The notes: generated by a model from the sequence alone, not told the origin. Shown: positions 42,783-53,153, numbered from the stretch's first letter. The stretch: DNA of 64,000 bases from Gaertneriomyces semiglobifer (GCA_025558075.1 JAHLKF010000035.1:62001-126000), one strand, 5' to 3'. Numbers and translations: made by a program.

Positions 42783-43832
42783 ATGTCAGCCGAAGCAGGA
42801 AGGAAGCGGAAGTTCTGCGAGTATTCATTGGAGGAAATTGCTCAAATCAAGAAATTACAACCCAACCATAACATTGTTAAGACTTTAAAGAACCAACTGT
42901 TAGTGGAAGGTATCGACGAGATCATTGGTGATCCTCACCTTCTTATTGAGTTTTACCGTAAGCCTTTGAAACACCTGAATGAGAATTCCTTCGGCAATTA
43001 TGTGGGCTACATGGCCACATTCTTAAAGCAATGCAACGAGAAAGGTGAACTCGATCAGGAGATGGATAAAGTCATTGAAGTACTGCAAAAGGAAGCAAAG
43101 GAACTACGGGCTCCTGCTGCCGAAAAACGTACTAAAGGAGAACCTAGTGAGCGTGAATTGAAACGAGGCGTCACAGGTTTCCAATTCCCAACCATCCTTT
43201 CAGCAGTTGAACGGAATTATGAACATGTCGTCAAGGGCTTGTTCTTGAAATCAGAGATCCACAGGCTTCAAAAGCAAGAGTACATTGAACTCCTCCGCGG
43301 CGTCATTCTGTGTGCATGTACTATGATGCCAAACATCCGCTCCATGTGGACTCGAGTAAAAATGTCGCCATTCAACACTGACACGGAGGATGGCATTCTC
43401 TTCTCGAACAAACGTGCGATTCTGATGTTCAATAGTAACCGAAAACGACAACATGATCCTTATATTCAAGATATCAAGGATCCCAAATTATTCCAGATCC
43501 TAGTAAAATGGAAGAGGTTCCTAAATCGTCAATTTCCAAATGGGACCACGTACTTCTTTGTGGACTATGATGGCAATCAGATGACACCTAAAAAGTTCAC
43601 AGGATACATTCAAGAGTGTTGCAACAAGTTGGTACAAAAGAAACTTGGTATATCGGATTTGCGACGTATGCAGATTACCGATTTAATCAACAAGCATGGC
43701 AATAATCCGCCATCCATCAATGCAATTTACAAGGATTTCCACCATACTCGTGCGGAATTTGACAAGTATTATAAGACAAACAATGTTGACGTAGAACCGG
43801 TAGATGATTCCTTCTTTGATGTGGACGAGTAG
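42783..43832 (+). CDS. Tyrosine-recombinase-like protein
   Basis: 349 residues. The N-terminal ~120 residues are helical and basic. The C-terminal half shows a degenerate tyrosine-recombinase layout: Arg in MPNIRSMWTRVK (~184-195), LRRMQITDL (~299-307) in the place of the second Arg box, HHTRAEFDKYY (~322-332) with candidate His and nucleophilic Tyr. The order R, R, H, Y matches the family (Crypton/virus-type); the exact catalytic residues need alignment. Having both this and a DDE integrase is unusual. A domesticated, non-catalytic DNA-binding role is possible. Confidence 0.55.
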   Translation: MSAEAGRKRKFCEYSLEEIAQIKKLQPNHNIVKTLKNQLLVEGIDEIIGDPHLLIEFYRKPLKHLNENSFGNYVGYMATFLKQCNEKGELDQEMDKVIEVLQKEAKELRAPAAEKRTKGEPSERELKRGVTGFQFPTILSAVERNYEHVVKGLFLKSEIHRLQKQEYIELLRGVILCACTMMPNIRSMWTRVKMSPFNTDTEDGILFSNKRAILMFNSNRKRQHDPYIQDIKDPKLFQILVKWKRFLNRQFPNGTTYFFVDYDGNQMTPKKFTGYIQECCNKLVQKKLGISDLRRMQITDLINKHGNNPPSINAIYKDFHHTRAEFDKYYKTNNVDVEPVDDSFFDVDE

Positions 43833-44008
43833 CAGAGTTCGTGTTAGTCACAAAGGCGGTTAGAGTATCCCATAAATAGTTTATCGATAAAAATGTTTTA
43901 TCGATAAGGCTTGTCTTTTATTGTGTTTAATACAGGTTCAAACGCGAATGCGTTTGTTCTTCAAGTTTATATTATTTATTCTGGTCTCCGTAAGTAAATA
44001 AAAAGGAC

Positions 44009-44302
44009 ATGCCAAAGAGATACGTTTATCGAGCAGTGGCCAAGAATCTGAACGGAACGGAAACAGTTGTCGAGTCCAGATTGATACGTGAGTTCATGCG
44101 CATATTGGATATCAGTAACCATATGGAGTTGTACCGGATTCTTGAAGGGGACATTGAATATTCCTTTGTAAGCGATGTAACAATAAGTCGAAGGGCCATT
44201 GGTGAGGCCATTGATGAGCCTTCAGAAGACGATCTGCAAAGGAACCCGAACAATCCAGGTGATCTCCTTCATCATTTATCGATGAAACCGAAAGAAGAGT
44301 GA
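44009..44302 (+). CDS. Small hypothetical viral protein
   Basis: 97 residues. A basic N-terminus (MPKRYVYRAVAK) precedes a helical middle (ESRLIREFMRILDISNH). No family recognised. Two ATCGATAA words (43,881 and 43,901) lie upstream, suggesting a shared control signal with other viral genes. Confidence 0.5.
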   Translation: MPKRYVYRAVAKNLNGTETVVESRLIREFMRILDISNHMELYRILEGDIEYSFVSDVTISRRAIGEAIDEPSEDDLQRNPNNPGDLLHHLSMKPKEE

Positions 44303-44389
44303 CGATATTTATTGTTCGACGCGTGTTTGTGAATAGCGTCGCTCCACCTGTCGCCAGAAATCGTATATAAAGAACTCGTATATGCACGG

Positions 44390-44625
44390 ATGTACTACCG
44401 CTGCCAGCGGGTGCTTGCTGTTGGGAGTAGCAAGCGTCGCGAACTACCGGAGGCAGCACGTAGATGTACTACCGCTGGAAGCAAGAGGTGTTGCTGTCGG
44501 GAGCAGCACACGTCCCGAACTACCGGAGTCAGTACAGTAGATGTACTACCGCTGGAAGCAACAGGTGTTGCTGTCAGGAGTAGCACAAGAACATCCCAAC
44601 ACCGGCAGGGCAGCACTTCGACTCA
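44390..44625 (+). repeat. Tandem ~78-bp repeat, three imperfect units
   Basis: Each unit starts TACTACCGCTG and contains GTGTTGCTGT and GGAGTAGCAC-like words. It lies in the non-coding gap before the PCNA-motif protein. The same ACTACCAGCGGCAGCA vocabulary reappears as the 24-bp coding repeats at 44,925-45,050, so the two arrays are probably related. Confidence 0.75.
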
Positions 44626-44781
44626 TCGAAGGATAAGTACGGTATTGTGCGATGGGGGGCGAAAGGTCAAGGGGGGTGCTTTTATATGCGAGACGGTTAT
44701 GTCAAAGGACGTAGCCACAGGCTATTTTTAGAGTTCTTGCCTTGCTATTTAAAGAGCAAAAGACCTCCTTTTACAGGAAAG

Positions 44782-46149
44782 ATGAAAGAACTTGAAGGGC
44801 CTCCGCTGCTCCTTCATGAAAGGGAAAAGAATTCAAACTCCAGTACTTTAAAAGGCCAATGCTTTGCCGCCATCTCCACCTCTTGACTCTATCTGAAGTG
44901 CTGTGACATTAGCATCCCGAGCATCAACTACCAGTTGCAGCATTTGCTCAAACTACCAGCGGCAGCATTTGCTCAACTACCAGCGGCAGCATTTGCTCAA
45001 CTACCAGCGGCAGCATTTGCTCAACTACCAGCGGCAGCATTTGCTCACCTACCAATGGAAACGGCAGTTGCGCCCACTGAGAACAATGAAGGACTACCAG
45101 TGGCAGTACAAGGACCAAGTGTTGCACCCACGAATGAAGAAGGTGAAGAAGATGAAGAGAGTGATCTTGAAATCACTGAAGGAAATGATCCACCATCAGA
45201 GGACAGTGGTGATCCCGTCAATGTTACCCCATGGGACGCGGCGTGGGTTACTGAAGCATTAGAAAAATCTAAAAAGACACTTGTCGATCCATCGGATGTG
45301 GAGAATGCTCGTAATATGTTACTGGGGCTTGTGGATTACTATAACAAGGCCAACCTGCCAAGTTCCTGGGAACTTGTACAATGTTTCATACGCATTGCAA
45401 AAGCCAAGTTGACAGCGAGCCCTTCGATAGTCGAACAAGTGCAAGAATATTTGGAAGGGCCTATCCCAAACGTTGCGCCTGGTAAAATCAGTGATCGTCA
45501 CATTCAGAGAGCATTGAAGGCAAAAAATGAAAAGGATATTGTACGCGAACTGGAGAAGATCAAGGTGGACAATGATATAGATGCTATGCATCGAGCCATA
45601 TGTTATTACCATGCAGGCTTAGTTTGGGAAAAGTTGCCAAAGAGCCAAAAAGAAGCATTGAATTCGGCGGCGACAAACAAAATGAACAAATCAGCAAAGT
45701 CATTGAACAACATTCGACAACGAGCAGCAAGAATGTTCCGGTGTGTGAACAAAATCGGACATGGGATCCTTTTTCACAAAGCCCTCCGGAGTGATAATTT
45801 CATCAAGAGGATCACAAAGGAAATGTATCCTCAGATTCAGAAAATAATGGAAAACGACTCGTATTGCCAATGGCCCAGGGCCGATATGTACAAGGATTAT
45901 GTGCAGAAGATTCTGGAAGGTACTCCGCATGATCGAGATAACGGTACTCCAAGTGACAACTTGAATAGTTCATCCCACAAGAGGGCAATGGAGGATGGAC
46001 CAGCCATCAGAAAGCCCCAGAAAAAGGTTAAGGGCAAGGAGCCTGTGCAGGGGAAGGAGCCTGGGCAGGATAATGGGCCTGGGCAGAGGTCCGTAGCATC
46101 CTACTTTCAATCACAAGCAAGACGTTCAACGATGTCGGTCGAAGAATAA
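44782..46149 (+). pseudogene. Viral protein with QLPAAAFA repeats and C-terminal PCNA-binding motif; TGA at codon 35
   Basis: A continuous frame of 456 codons from ATG 44,782 with a single TGA at 44,884-44,886. Without read-through the first usable ATG is 45,055. After the stop come about four to five 8-residue repeats (QLPAAAFA) encoded by a 24-bp tandem repeat. Then an acidic segment, a helical domain of about 230 residues with no recognised family, and a Lys/Gly/Pro-rich linker. Near the C-terminus, residues 435-442 read QRSVASYF, a consensus PIP box for binding the sliding clamp PCNA. That suggests a replication- or repair-linked role in the nucleus (inference). Confidence 0.6.
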
Positions 46150-46161
46150 CTATAGAAATGG

Positions 46162-46848
46162 TCAGCCGCAATACTCTTCAACAATCTTGTAAATCTCGTT
46201 GAATTGGTAGCCTTGGTCTTTTGAAATGAAATCGTTCATTCCGCTTTCGAGTGCACGTTCCTTGTACTGTTTCTGGGTGTAACCTGAAACACCAATGATA
46301 GGAATAGGTCTTGAACCCTTTTCTATTTCGTATGCTCAAATCTCTCGTGCAACTGTCAGACCGTCTTTAATAGGGATTTCGATATCCAAGAAGATGATGG
46401 AGAACATTCTCGCTTTGAACATTTCGATGGCCTCTTGGCCGTTTGAGGCGACGAACACGTTGTGACCCTTTTTCTGCCACCATTTTTTGAAGATTTCCTG
46501 AAGAATCTTCGAGTCCTCCACTAGAAGAATGTTCAATATCTTACCTTCAAGTGTTTTCAACGGAGTGTTGCGTTGTTGGTCGGTCGGTGGATCGTCATAA
46601 GGCAGTTGCGTCTCAGAGTCGCCAGGCGACTCTTTCTTCAATCTGTCATATATATCAGTCAAGGTCTCAATGACGTTGAGAAGATCGTTCAGAATGTCTT
46701 TATCGATACGGGGTTGTTCTGGTTCTTTGGCACTATAAAGTACATATTGCTCTAGAGCGGCCAAGCGTTTTTCAAGTTCTAGACGTTTGCGCTCGGAGAC
46801 CTCGTAGCGATTCTTGTAAATGTTGTCCAAATTCCTTCTCGCCTCCAT
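46162..46848 (-). pseudogene. Two-component receiver-domain protein with one in-frame TGA
   Basis: A 229-codon frame from ATG 46,848 to the stop at 46,162; TGA at 46,336-46,338 (codon 171) lies inside the domain. The N-terminal coiled coil (~1-40) and a second helix (~50-73) precede a complete receiver domain. It has the acidic pair E111/D112 (LLVEDS), phospho-acceptor D155 (IIFLDIEIP), S188 (GVSGY) and K210 (ISKD). The D-S-K spacings of 33 and 22 match CheY-like receivers. Such domains accept phosphate from histidine kinases, which fungi possess. It was probably captured from a host hybrid kinase. The stop would remove the last two catalytic positions unless it is read through. Confidence 0.82.
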
Positions 46849-46914
46849 TGAAGCGTCCCAAATAAAAAAATATAACTTGCTTATGTAAAGAGGAGAGCCT
46901 TTACATAGACAATA

Positions 46915-49900
46915 ATGAGCGGATTGAATAGTAGGACTTCAAGCGGTTTGCGAACGCTGACAGATACGAACATCGTTAGCGGAATCGTTAGTGGCGAAGG
47001 ATTGAAGGCAGAAGGGAATAACGTTAATTTGGAGGGTTTCCACACTGCTCGAGTCGTTGAACTAGAGAATAAGAATGGTCCACTCGAGGTTAACGCGATA
47101 TCAAGCGAAGCACCCATTTCCAGCACTGCTGAAGACGGTCAAGTACACGTTTCCCTAGAGTTCTCTGAGGAGGATTTCCTTGTAAATGAGGAAGGCCAGT
47201 TGGCTTCCAAGAATCGTGTTGCGGCTGAGTTTCCGCTATGGGTTGATCGAACGGAACAAACTTCCGTTGTGGGTATTCATACTGCTCTGCCGCTAGGGAT
47301 CTCCGAGAACGGCTTGTCATTGTTCACCGATAATTCGCTTACTCTAGATGATGACGGGAAATTAAAAGTTATCGATAAGAACTTCATTGAACCCCTCCAA
47401 CATACAAATGGTGAGGTGCGTTTGAACATTGACTCTCCATTGGTTGTAAAGGATGGCAAACTAGGTGTTGATCAAAAAGAATTGTCGAAAGGAATCGGGG
47501 CCATTTCAGTATACTCTGCGATGGACGAGATCATCCCTGGAGTGGGCGACTGGATAGATATCCCGGACTTACCAGGAGACATGGAGGAGTATATCGGCAA
47601 CGGCACATTGGTGAAATTGTCTACATCGGACGACTTCCAACAAGCAGGATCTCGCTTAGCAATTCGAAGTAAAGGTATGCATGAGATTCCATATTATGGA
47701 GGATTGAGCGGTTTAAATTCTTCGAACCGTTTTACTTATAACGAAACCCTCAGCACATTAACGGCACCGACATTCCATGCTGAAGCGGTCGACTACAATG
47801 TAACCGAGCCGCTTCAATTACCAACTGCCGGCTATGTGCATCAACTTTATCAATCCCAAGCCGGTTCAGCGATAGATATCTCCGAAGTCGCGAATGGGAG
47901 GAAACTAATCAAGGTGACTCATGATACGACACTCAACATCAATGAGTCGAACCAACTCGAAGTGAATGTACCCACCATCGCGGACGGCACTTCGGTGAAG
48001 GCGGTTAATGGCAAGTTGACAGTCGATCCCTATACCGCAGGAGATGGAATATCTATTGCGGACAATGTGGTTTCTTCTACACTGACATATGGAGGCAGCC
48101 TTCGAAGAGAAGGCGACCAAGTCATTGGAAAAACGGTTATCAGCGGTTCCAGTAATGTTACTGTTACCCAAACGAATCCCTTCTCGTATGCAGTGTCAGT
48201 CACAAGCAACCAATCGCAACTCGATAACCTGGAGGACAAGGTGGATGATCTTAACGAAAAAACGGATCAGAACAAGACAGAAACGGATAACAAACTGAAT
48301 GACTTGGAGAATGAGGATATACGCCTCGATAACAAAATTGATACGGTTGAGAATCGATTGACAGAGCAAGAAACCAAGAGCGATCTTCTCTCGAACGATA
48401 TCACCACAAACAGAGGGAGCATCAATCAGTTGAACACGGCTAAACAGCAAATGCAGGGTGACCTTATCAACCTTGCAGCCGATTTGACAGGAACCACCGA
48501 GTTACTTGGAACAATCCAGACTGCTCAATCGGCGATACAGGTTGCTAATGCCGTGATGAAGGGAGATGTGACTTCGTTGCAAGGAATCGCTACGTCTCTG
48601 GCTGGTCAAGTCACTGGGCTCGACGCTGCGTTGACAGCCTATACGTCTCTCCCAGTTGTTTGTGGGGTCATCGGAATCGGGCTAATTGTTGGCCCGCCCG
48701 ATCCGATTACAGGCATAATTACAATTACTAATACCAGTGCTCCCTTGATGGCGGAAAAACCACCGCCCCCTGTGAACCCAGAAAACAAGGGAGGTGGTGG
48801 CGGGACTTTGAAGGACACATATAAAAACGAGGAAGGCGGGGGCGGTTTGAACGGGGGTGGTGGAACAGGGGGAGATGGAGAAGGATCCACAGGAGGGGGC
48901 AGCGGCGGTGGTTTGAACGGGGGAGGATCCGTTGGAGAATCCTCATCAGGATCGGCTAAACCTACAGAAACACCTATTTTACCACCTATCAATCCTGTAG
49001 ATCTTCAAAATACGGGTCGGATTGGAGGCACAGATGGTAATGACTTGCTTCCATGTCTGAATGGACTGCCTCCAATTTTCAAAGGACGTGATGATAAGGG
49101 AGAAAACACTTGGTTTGTTGATTCATGGGGGCGAAGATGGAGTGAGGAACTGCAGTTAGAAATTATTGAAGATGGAATAGAAAGATCTGTGATTGAATTG
49201 GATGAACATGGTGTTCCTATTACTGAAAAAGGACACATTGATATTATCTTGCGTGGTTCTGATGATGATCGTATTTCAACAGCGATATTGACTCATGACA
49301 GGCACCTTCAGAGCGGATACATTCAGCAGGGAGGGATCCTATTTGAGCATCCAACTACCGTGCCCAATATAGCCATGGTGTATCAGGCTTATGAGAAGTA
49401 CATTCTCCCCTATGTGGAATCGTGTAATTACATCAACGTTTCACAAGGACTTGTGAAAGATGGGAACACCATTTCTTTGAGTGAAGATCTCTCGACATTT
49501 GCAAAGACAAGCAGCATCAAAGCATTAGGATTTAAAGATACCTTGTCCTATTCGGAGTTAACGGGACGTCCCACACTTGGGACATTGGCAGCGAAGAATA
49601 GCATTGCCTGGACGGAAATCACATCTCGTCCTACTTTAGGAACCTTATCGACCAAGAATACACTGGATTGGAATGGAACAGATATTCTAAATAAACCGAC
49701 GGATTTGACCACCAAGACTTATGTTGATTCTTTATCGTATCTCACGATTGGAACTGGGTTGGTCAAAACGGGGAGCACAATTAGTCTGGGGTCGGATCTC
49801 GGTGCTTTTGAAGTCAAAACCAATCTCAAGGCTCTTGCTTACAAGGACTCTTTGAGTTGGACTGAGATTACTTCGAAACCAACACTGGGAACACTTGCTT

Positions 49901-52230
49901 CAAAATCGAGCGTGTCTTGGACAACTGAAGTGGCAAATAAGCCAACGCTTGGAACCTTATCGACAAAAAACAACATTGATTACAACTCGACAGATATAAT
50001 CAACAAACCGGACTTGTCAATCTATGAAACTAAAACATCGCTTAAAGGATTGGCTTACAAAGACAAGGTTGATTATGCGACCGATGTAATTAATGCTCCA
50101 GCCCCCGTTACATTTGGAAGCGGTTTGCTGTTCAGTGAAAATACGGTATCATTGAACCCAGCAGTCAGTGTAGATTCTTTGGCGACTGTAGGAGGAATTT
50201 CATTTGGGGGAAATATGTCCGGAACAGGAAATGTTTCCATAGGAGGTACCTTTACGGCAACGAAGAATGCCAACATTGCGTTCAACCATATATTGAACAA
50301 CCAATCGGCAGCATCAAATTCTTGTACATCATTGCACCTGCGTGCTGGTGGTACACAGGGTTTATACCTGCATATTAACAGCGTTGGTAGAGGAGTGTAT
50401 GGAGGAGCAAGCGCTGGAACCATTCAAAACTATGCAGGTGCATTAAGGTTGCTAACGAGAACGGAAACTGGTGGTATTGTGATTGATGATGTGGGTGATG
50501 TCGATATTTCCCAACGTCTCTCGGTTGGAATGGGCAACGACATTGTATCCTTTCCTCCTGTCAATTTGTGGGCTAACACAGGCGTGGTTTCCGCCCGACC
50601 ATATGGGAACGGTGTGTATACAACCAGTGCTAGTTCCAATAATGGATATTTACCTTACATGGCTTTTACGAATGTCAATACAACCAACTGGGCATGGATG
50701 TCGGCAAATTCAAAATACAGCACAACTGCACAATATAACTACATTGGATCTGCTGTTACATTGGTTGATGCGACAAATATAAGTGGAGAGTGGTTGCAGT
50801 TGGAAATGCCTCTTGATGTCAAACTGACATCATTTGACATTTCTATTCGACAATCACGTTTTATCAAAGACGTTGTGCTTGCTGGATCCAACGATGGAAC
50901 CACATTCGCAATGGTGATGTCTTCAACGGCAACATGGAGTGCCGATCCAGAACAAACCTTGTCATTTACAGTTTCATCAAACAAGTCATTCAAGATACTT
51001 CGCCTAATTGTACTCTCTGTGAACCACAATGGAGGGTTCTCAGACGTGTATAGATTGATGTTCTATGGTGTTCCTGTCTCTGTGAACATCAAGGGTATGC
51101 TATCTACGAAGCAGATTCTGACAGAGAACTTGATATGTTCGGGTGATCTTTCAATCGACAACGATGTCGCATTCAAAAATGATATTGTCGACTCTATCAA
51201 ATATCCTCAGATACAGTTGACCGGTGCAACTACCGCAGGATATATTGCGAATGCAAGTAGTTACTTGAATGGAACATCGGCAGGCTGGAAGGCTTTCACT
51301 AATTCCTTGGAGATTAATGACTCTTATTGGTCCGCATCAACATATTCCGGTGGTGAACAGAACATGTATCAAGGTACAGTTATTACTGTTGTAGATGGTT
51401 CTAATATCAAAGGCGAATGGGTTGAACTTGAGATGCCCGAAGCAATCGCTATCAATGCATTTTCATTTGCCGCCAGAACACCTGAAATGCCAATGTTTCC
51501 TAAGAATTACACCATATGTGGATCGGATGACCGCAGCAACTGGACAGAGATCTCCTCTGGAACAATGACATATACGATATATCAAAATTCCACTTCAGTA
51601 GACCGATATATACCGATCAAGAACTACACTATGAAGAAGTTTAAAGTCCTTAGGTTCATCATTCGGAACATTATTTCTTCTACATATGTCCATATTGGTA
51701 AACTGACATTCTATGGATCCAATACCACACGTAAAATCATAGATGCTCCATCTGCGAAAATTAACAATATGGCTTTGACCGCTCCAGCATATGGAATGTT
51801 CCAATTGCATTCGAGTCAAGCGTTTTCTGTAAACGGCACAGCGTATCAGTTAATAACTAAATGGACACCTTCCTTTGGTATGGAAAGCGATACGATTACT
51901 TGTTCAACAAATTCGCAAGATATTGTCATTAAGTTACCGGGAATATACAAGGTTGAATTCGATTTAGATGTGTTTCAGTCAGGTTCCGGATCGGTCAATA
52001 GTTATTTTGGTTTTATGAGCCCTGGTGCCACTGTGTATTACGAAGATGGTTATCATGTAAGAAAACACAGCATGGTTGCCGGCCAGAAAGTAACAGGATC
52101 TTCTATATGTCGTGTGGTAGAAGCAGACACCAAGATGATTCTTCGCTTCATATCCGCAAGTTCATCGGGCGGGATTACTGGCTCTCAAGCATCTCGGTTG
52201 ATCATATATCGTATTGCGCCATTGGCCTAA
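46915..52230 (+). CDS. Giant mosaic fibre/adhesin, 1771 residues
   Basis: Largest viral gene, uninterrupted, divergent from the receiver gene (66-bp gap). Regions: ~100-200, repeats such as NGLSLFTDNSLTLDDDGKLKV-type segments resembling the triple beta-spiral of adenovirus fibre shafts. ~436-487, a charged heptad coiled coil. ~615-682, a Gly-rich linker. ~875-1062, RPTLGTL/KPTLGTL repeats like those of phage tail fibres. ~1215-1388 and ~1432-1602, two related beta-sandwich domains like F5/8C (discoidin) carbohydrate-binding modules, each with GEW(L/V)xLEMP. ~1620-1771, a C1q/TNF-like trimeric head. It probably forms a trimeric attachment fibre. There is no signal peptide. Domain calls are by pattern, not search. 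Confidence 0.8.
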   Translation: MSGLNSRTSSGLRTLTDTNIVSGIVSGEGLKAEGNNVNLEGFHTARVVELENKNGPLEVNAISSEAPISSTAEDGQVHVSLEFSEEDFLVNEEGQLASKNRVAAEFPLWVDRTEQTSVVGIHTALPLGISENGLSLFTDNSLTLDDDGKLKVIDKNFIEPLQHTNGEVRLNIDSPLVVKDGKLGVDQKELSKGIGAISVYSAMDEIIPGVGDWIDIPDLPGDMEEYIGNGTLVKLSTSDDFQQAGSRLAIRSKGMHEIPYYGGLSGLNSSNRFTYNETLSTLTAPTFHAEAVDYNVTEPLQLPTAGYVHQLYQSQAGSAIDISEVANGRKLIKVTHDTTLNINESNQLEVNVPTIADGTSVKAVNGKLTVDPYTAGDGISIADNVVSSTLTYGGSLRREGDQVIGKTVISGSSNVTVTQTNPFSYAVSVTSNQSQLDNLEDKVDDLNEKTDQNKTETDNKLNDLENEDIRLDNKIDTVENRLTEQETKSDLLSNDITTNRGSINQLNTAKQQMQGDLINLAADLTGTTELLGTIQTAQSAIQVANAVMKGDVTSLQGIATSLAGQVTGLDAALTAYTSLPVVCGVIGIGLIVGPPDPITGIITITNTSAPLMAEKPPPPVNPENKGGGGGTLKDTYKNEEGGGGLNGGGGTGGDGEGSTGGGSGGGLNGGGSVGESSSGSAKPTETPILPPINPVDLQNTGRIGGTDGNDLLPCLNGLPPIFKGRDDKGENTWFVDSWGRRWSEELQLEIIEDGIERSVIELDEHGVPITEKGHIDIILRGSDDDRISTAILTHDRHLQSGYIQQGGILFEHPTTVPNIAMVYQAYEKYILPYVESCNYINVSQGLVKDGNTISLSEDLSTFAKTSSIKALGFKDTLSYSELTGRPTLGTLAAKNSIAWTEITSRPTLGTLSTKNTLDWNGTDILNKPTDLTTKTYVDSLSYLTIGTGLVKTGSTISLGSDLGAFEVKTNLKALAYKDSLSWTEITSKPTLGTLASKSSVSWTTEVANKPTLGTLSTKNNIDYNSTDIINKPDLSIYETKTSLKGLAYKDKVDYATDVINAPAPVTFGSGLLFSENTVSLNPAVSVDSLATVGGISFGGNMSGTGNVSIGGTFTATKNANIAFNHILNNQSAASNSCTSLHLRAGGTQGLYLHINSVGRGVYGGASAGTIQNYAGALRLLTRTETGGIVIDDVGDVDISQRLSVGMGNDIVSFPPVNLWANTGVVSARPYGNGVYTTSASSNNGYLPYMAFTNVNTTNWAWMSANSKYSTTAQYNYIGSAVTLVDATNISGEWLQLEMPLDVKLTSFDISIRQSRFIKDVVLAGSNDGTTFAMVMSSTATWSADPEQTLSFTVSSNKSFKILRLIVLSVNHNGGFSDVYRLMFYGVPVSVNIKGMLSTKQILTENLICSGDLSIDNDVAFKNDIVDSIKYPQIQLTGATTAGYIANASSYLNGTSAGWKAFTNSLEINDSYWSASTYSGGEQNMYQGTVITVVDGSNIKGEWVELEMPEAIAINAFSFAARTPEMPMFPKNYTICGSDDRSNWTEISSGTMTYTIYQNSTSVDRYIPIKNYTMKKFKVLRFIIRNIISSTYVHIGKLTFYGSNTTRKIIDAPSAKINNMALTAPAYGMFQLHSSQAFSVNGTAYQLITKWTPSFGMESDTITCSTNSQDIVIKLPGIYKVEFDLDVFQSGSGSVNSYFGFMSPGATVYYEDGYHVRKHSMVAGQKVTGSSICRVVEADTKMILRFISASSSGGITGSQASRLIIYRIAPLA

Positions 52231-52405
52231 GCCAGGATGCGTGACTCGATAAACGCGTGTGAAAGTGTGATTAGAATGTGTTATGTAGTGTCGGCACAGA
52301 TGAATTTAGATGATTCACATCTGTGCGGGCATCTGTGCTATGTAGAGGATATGTAGATAAGTAGTAGTAATTATATAAATTGTATGTAGTAAAATTAATG
52401 TAGAA

Positions 52406-52560
52406 GCACAGATGGCACAGATGGCACAGATGATTTTAGGTTTAAGAGACGGGATTTCAAAAAAAAAAGTTCACAGAGGGTTGAATGAATTTTTTTTGGA
52501 AAATGGTATTCTCCGGACTGAAAGGCATCTGTGCATCTGTGCATCTGTGCCATCTGTGCA
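52406..52560. repeat. CACAGATG iteron block (right copy)
   Basis: GCACAGATG x3 at 52,406-52,432, an A-run with TTCACAGAGGGTTGAA, then an inverted cluster of CATCTGTGC to 52,560. Mirror of 30,275-30,429. Confidence 0.85.
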
Positions 52561-52752
52561 CGACTTGATAAAGTATGAAATGTGGGGTGTTGCAATAGTA
52601 TATGGAGCGGCTGACGGAAGGAGACAGATATAATGAACTCTACAAATACAAGTCCCGTAGCGCCATGGGCGAGGGCCGTTTATCGACGAAATGAACGCGC
52701 GCGTTTGATTCGATAAGGTTCATAAGATATATTCGCGAAGCATTGAGGATTT

Positions 52753-52801
52753 ATCGATAAGTGTCTGACTTGGGTGATGTCAGATTGAGACACTTATCGA
52801 T
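52753..52801. repeat. Hairpin with 14-bp stem in right terminal repeat
   Basis: Mirror of 30,034-30,082. Confidence 0.8.
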
Positions 52802-53153
52802 GAAGACGAGGCATATATAAGGATATGGATAGGTGCGACAGGACGCGGAAGTTTCATAGGCGCGGCACTCGATGAAATATGGAGGGATTGGAAGGTCAAC
52901 AGGAAGGGGGCGCTTGATAATACATGGTAGGTGATTTTGCGGGTTAAGATTGACATAAGAAAAATATTCTAACTCAACCCAGTTTTCACTTGGTGTTATA
53001 AGTAGACATCACTTGTTATTAGGTGATATTAAGCGTTACGGTGTCAACAATGTCCAGAATGGGTCAACAATGTCCAGATTTCAGCAATGTCCAGATTGAG
53101 CCAGCAATGTCCATTGTCAGTCAGCAATGTCCATATGACTCAACAATGTCCAT

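Noticed and set aside
41407..46848. Alternative genetic code with UGA as a sense codon
   Set aside because: Only one TGA occurs per affected gene, most viral genes have none, and TGA also serves as a normal stop (for example after the helicase and gene X). Decay or rare read-through fits better.
48639..48992. Minus-strand Pro-rich ORF
   Set aside because: It is the complement of the Gly-rich linker of the fibre gene.
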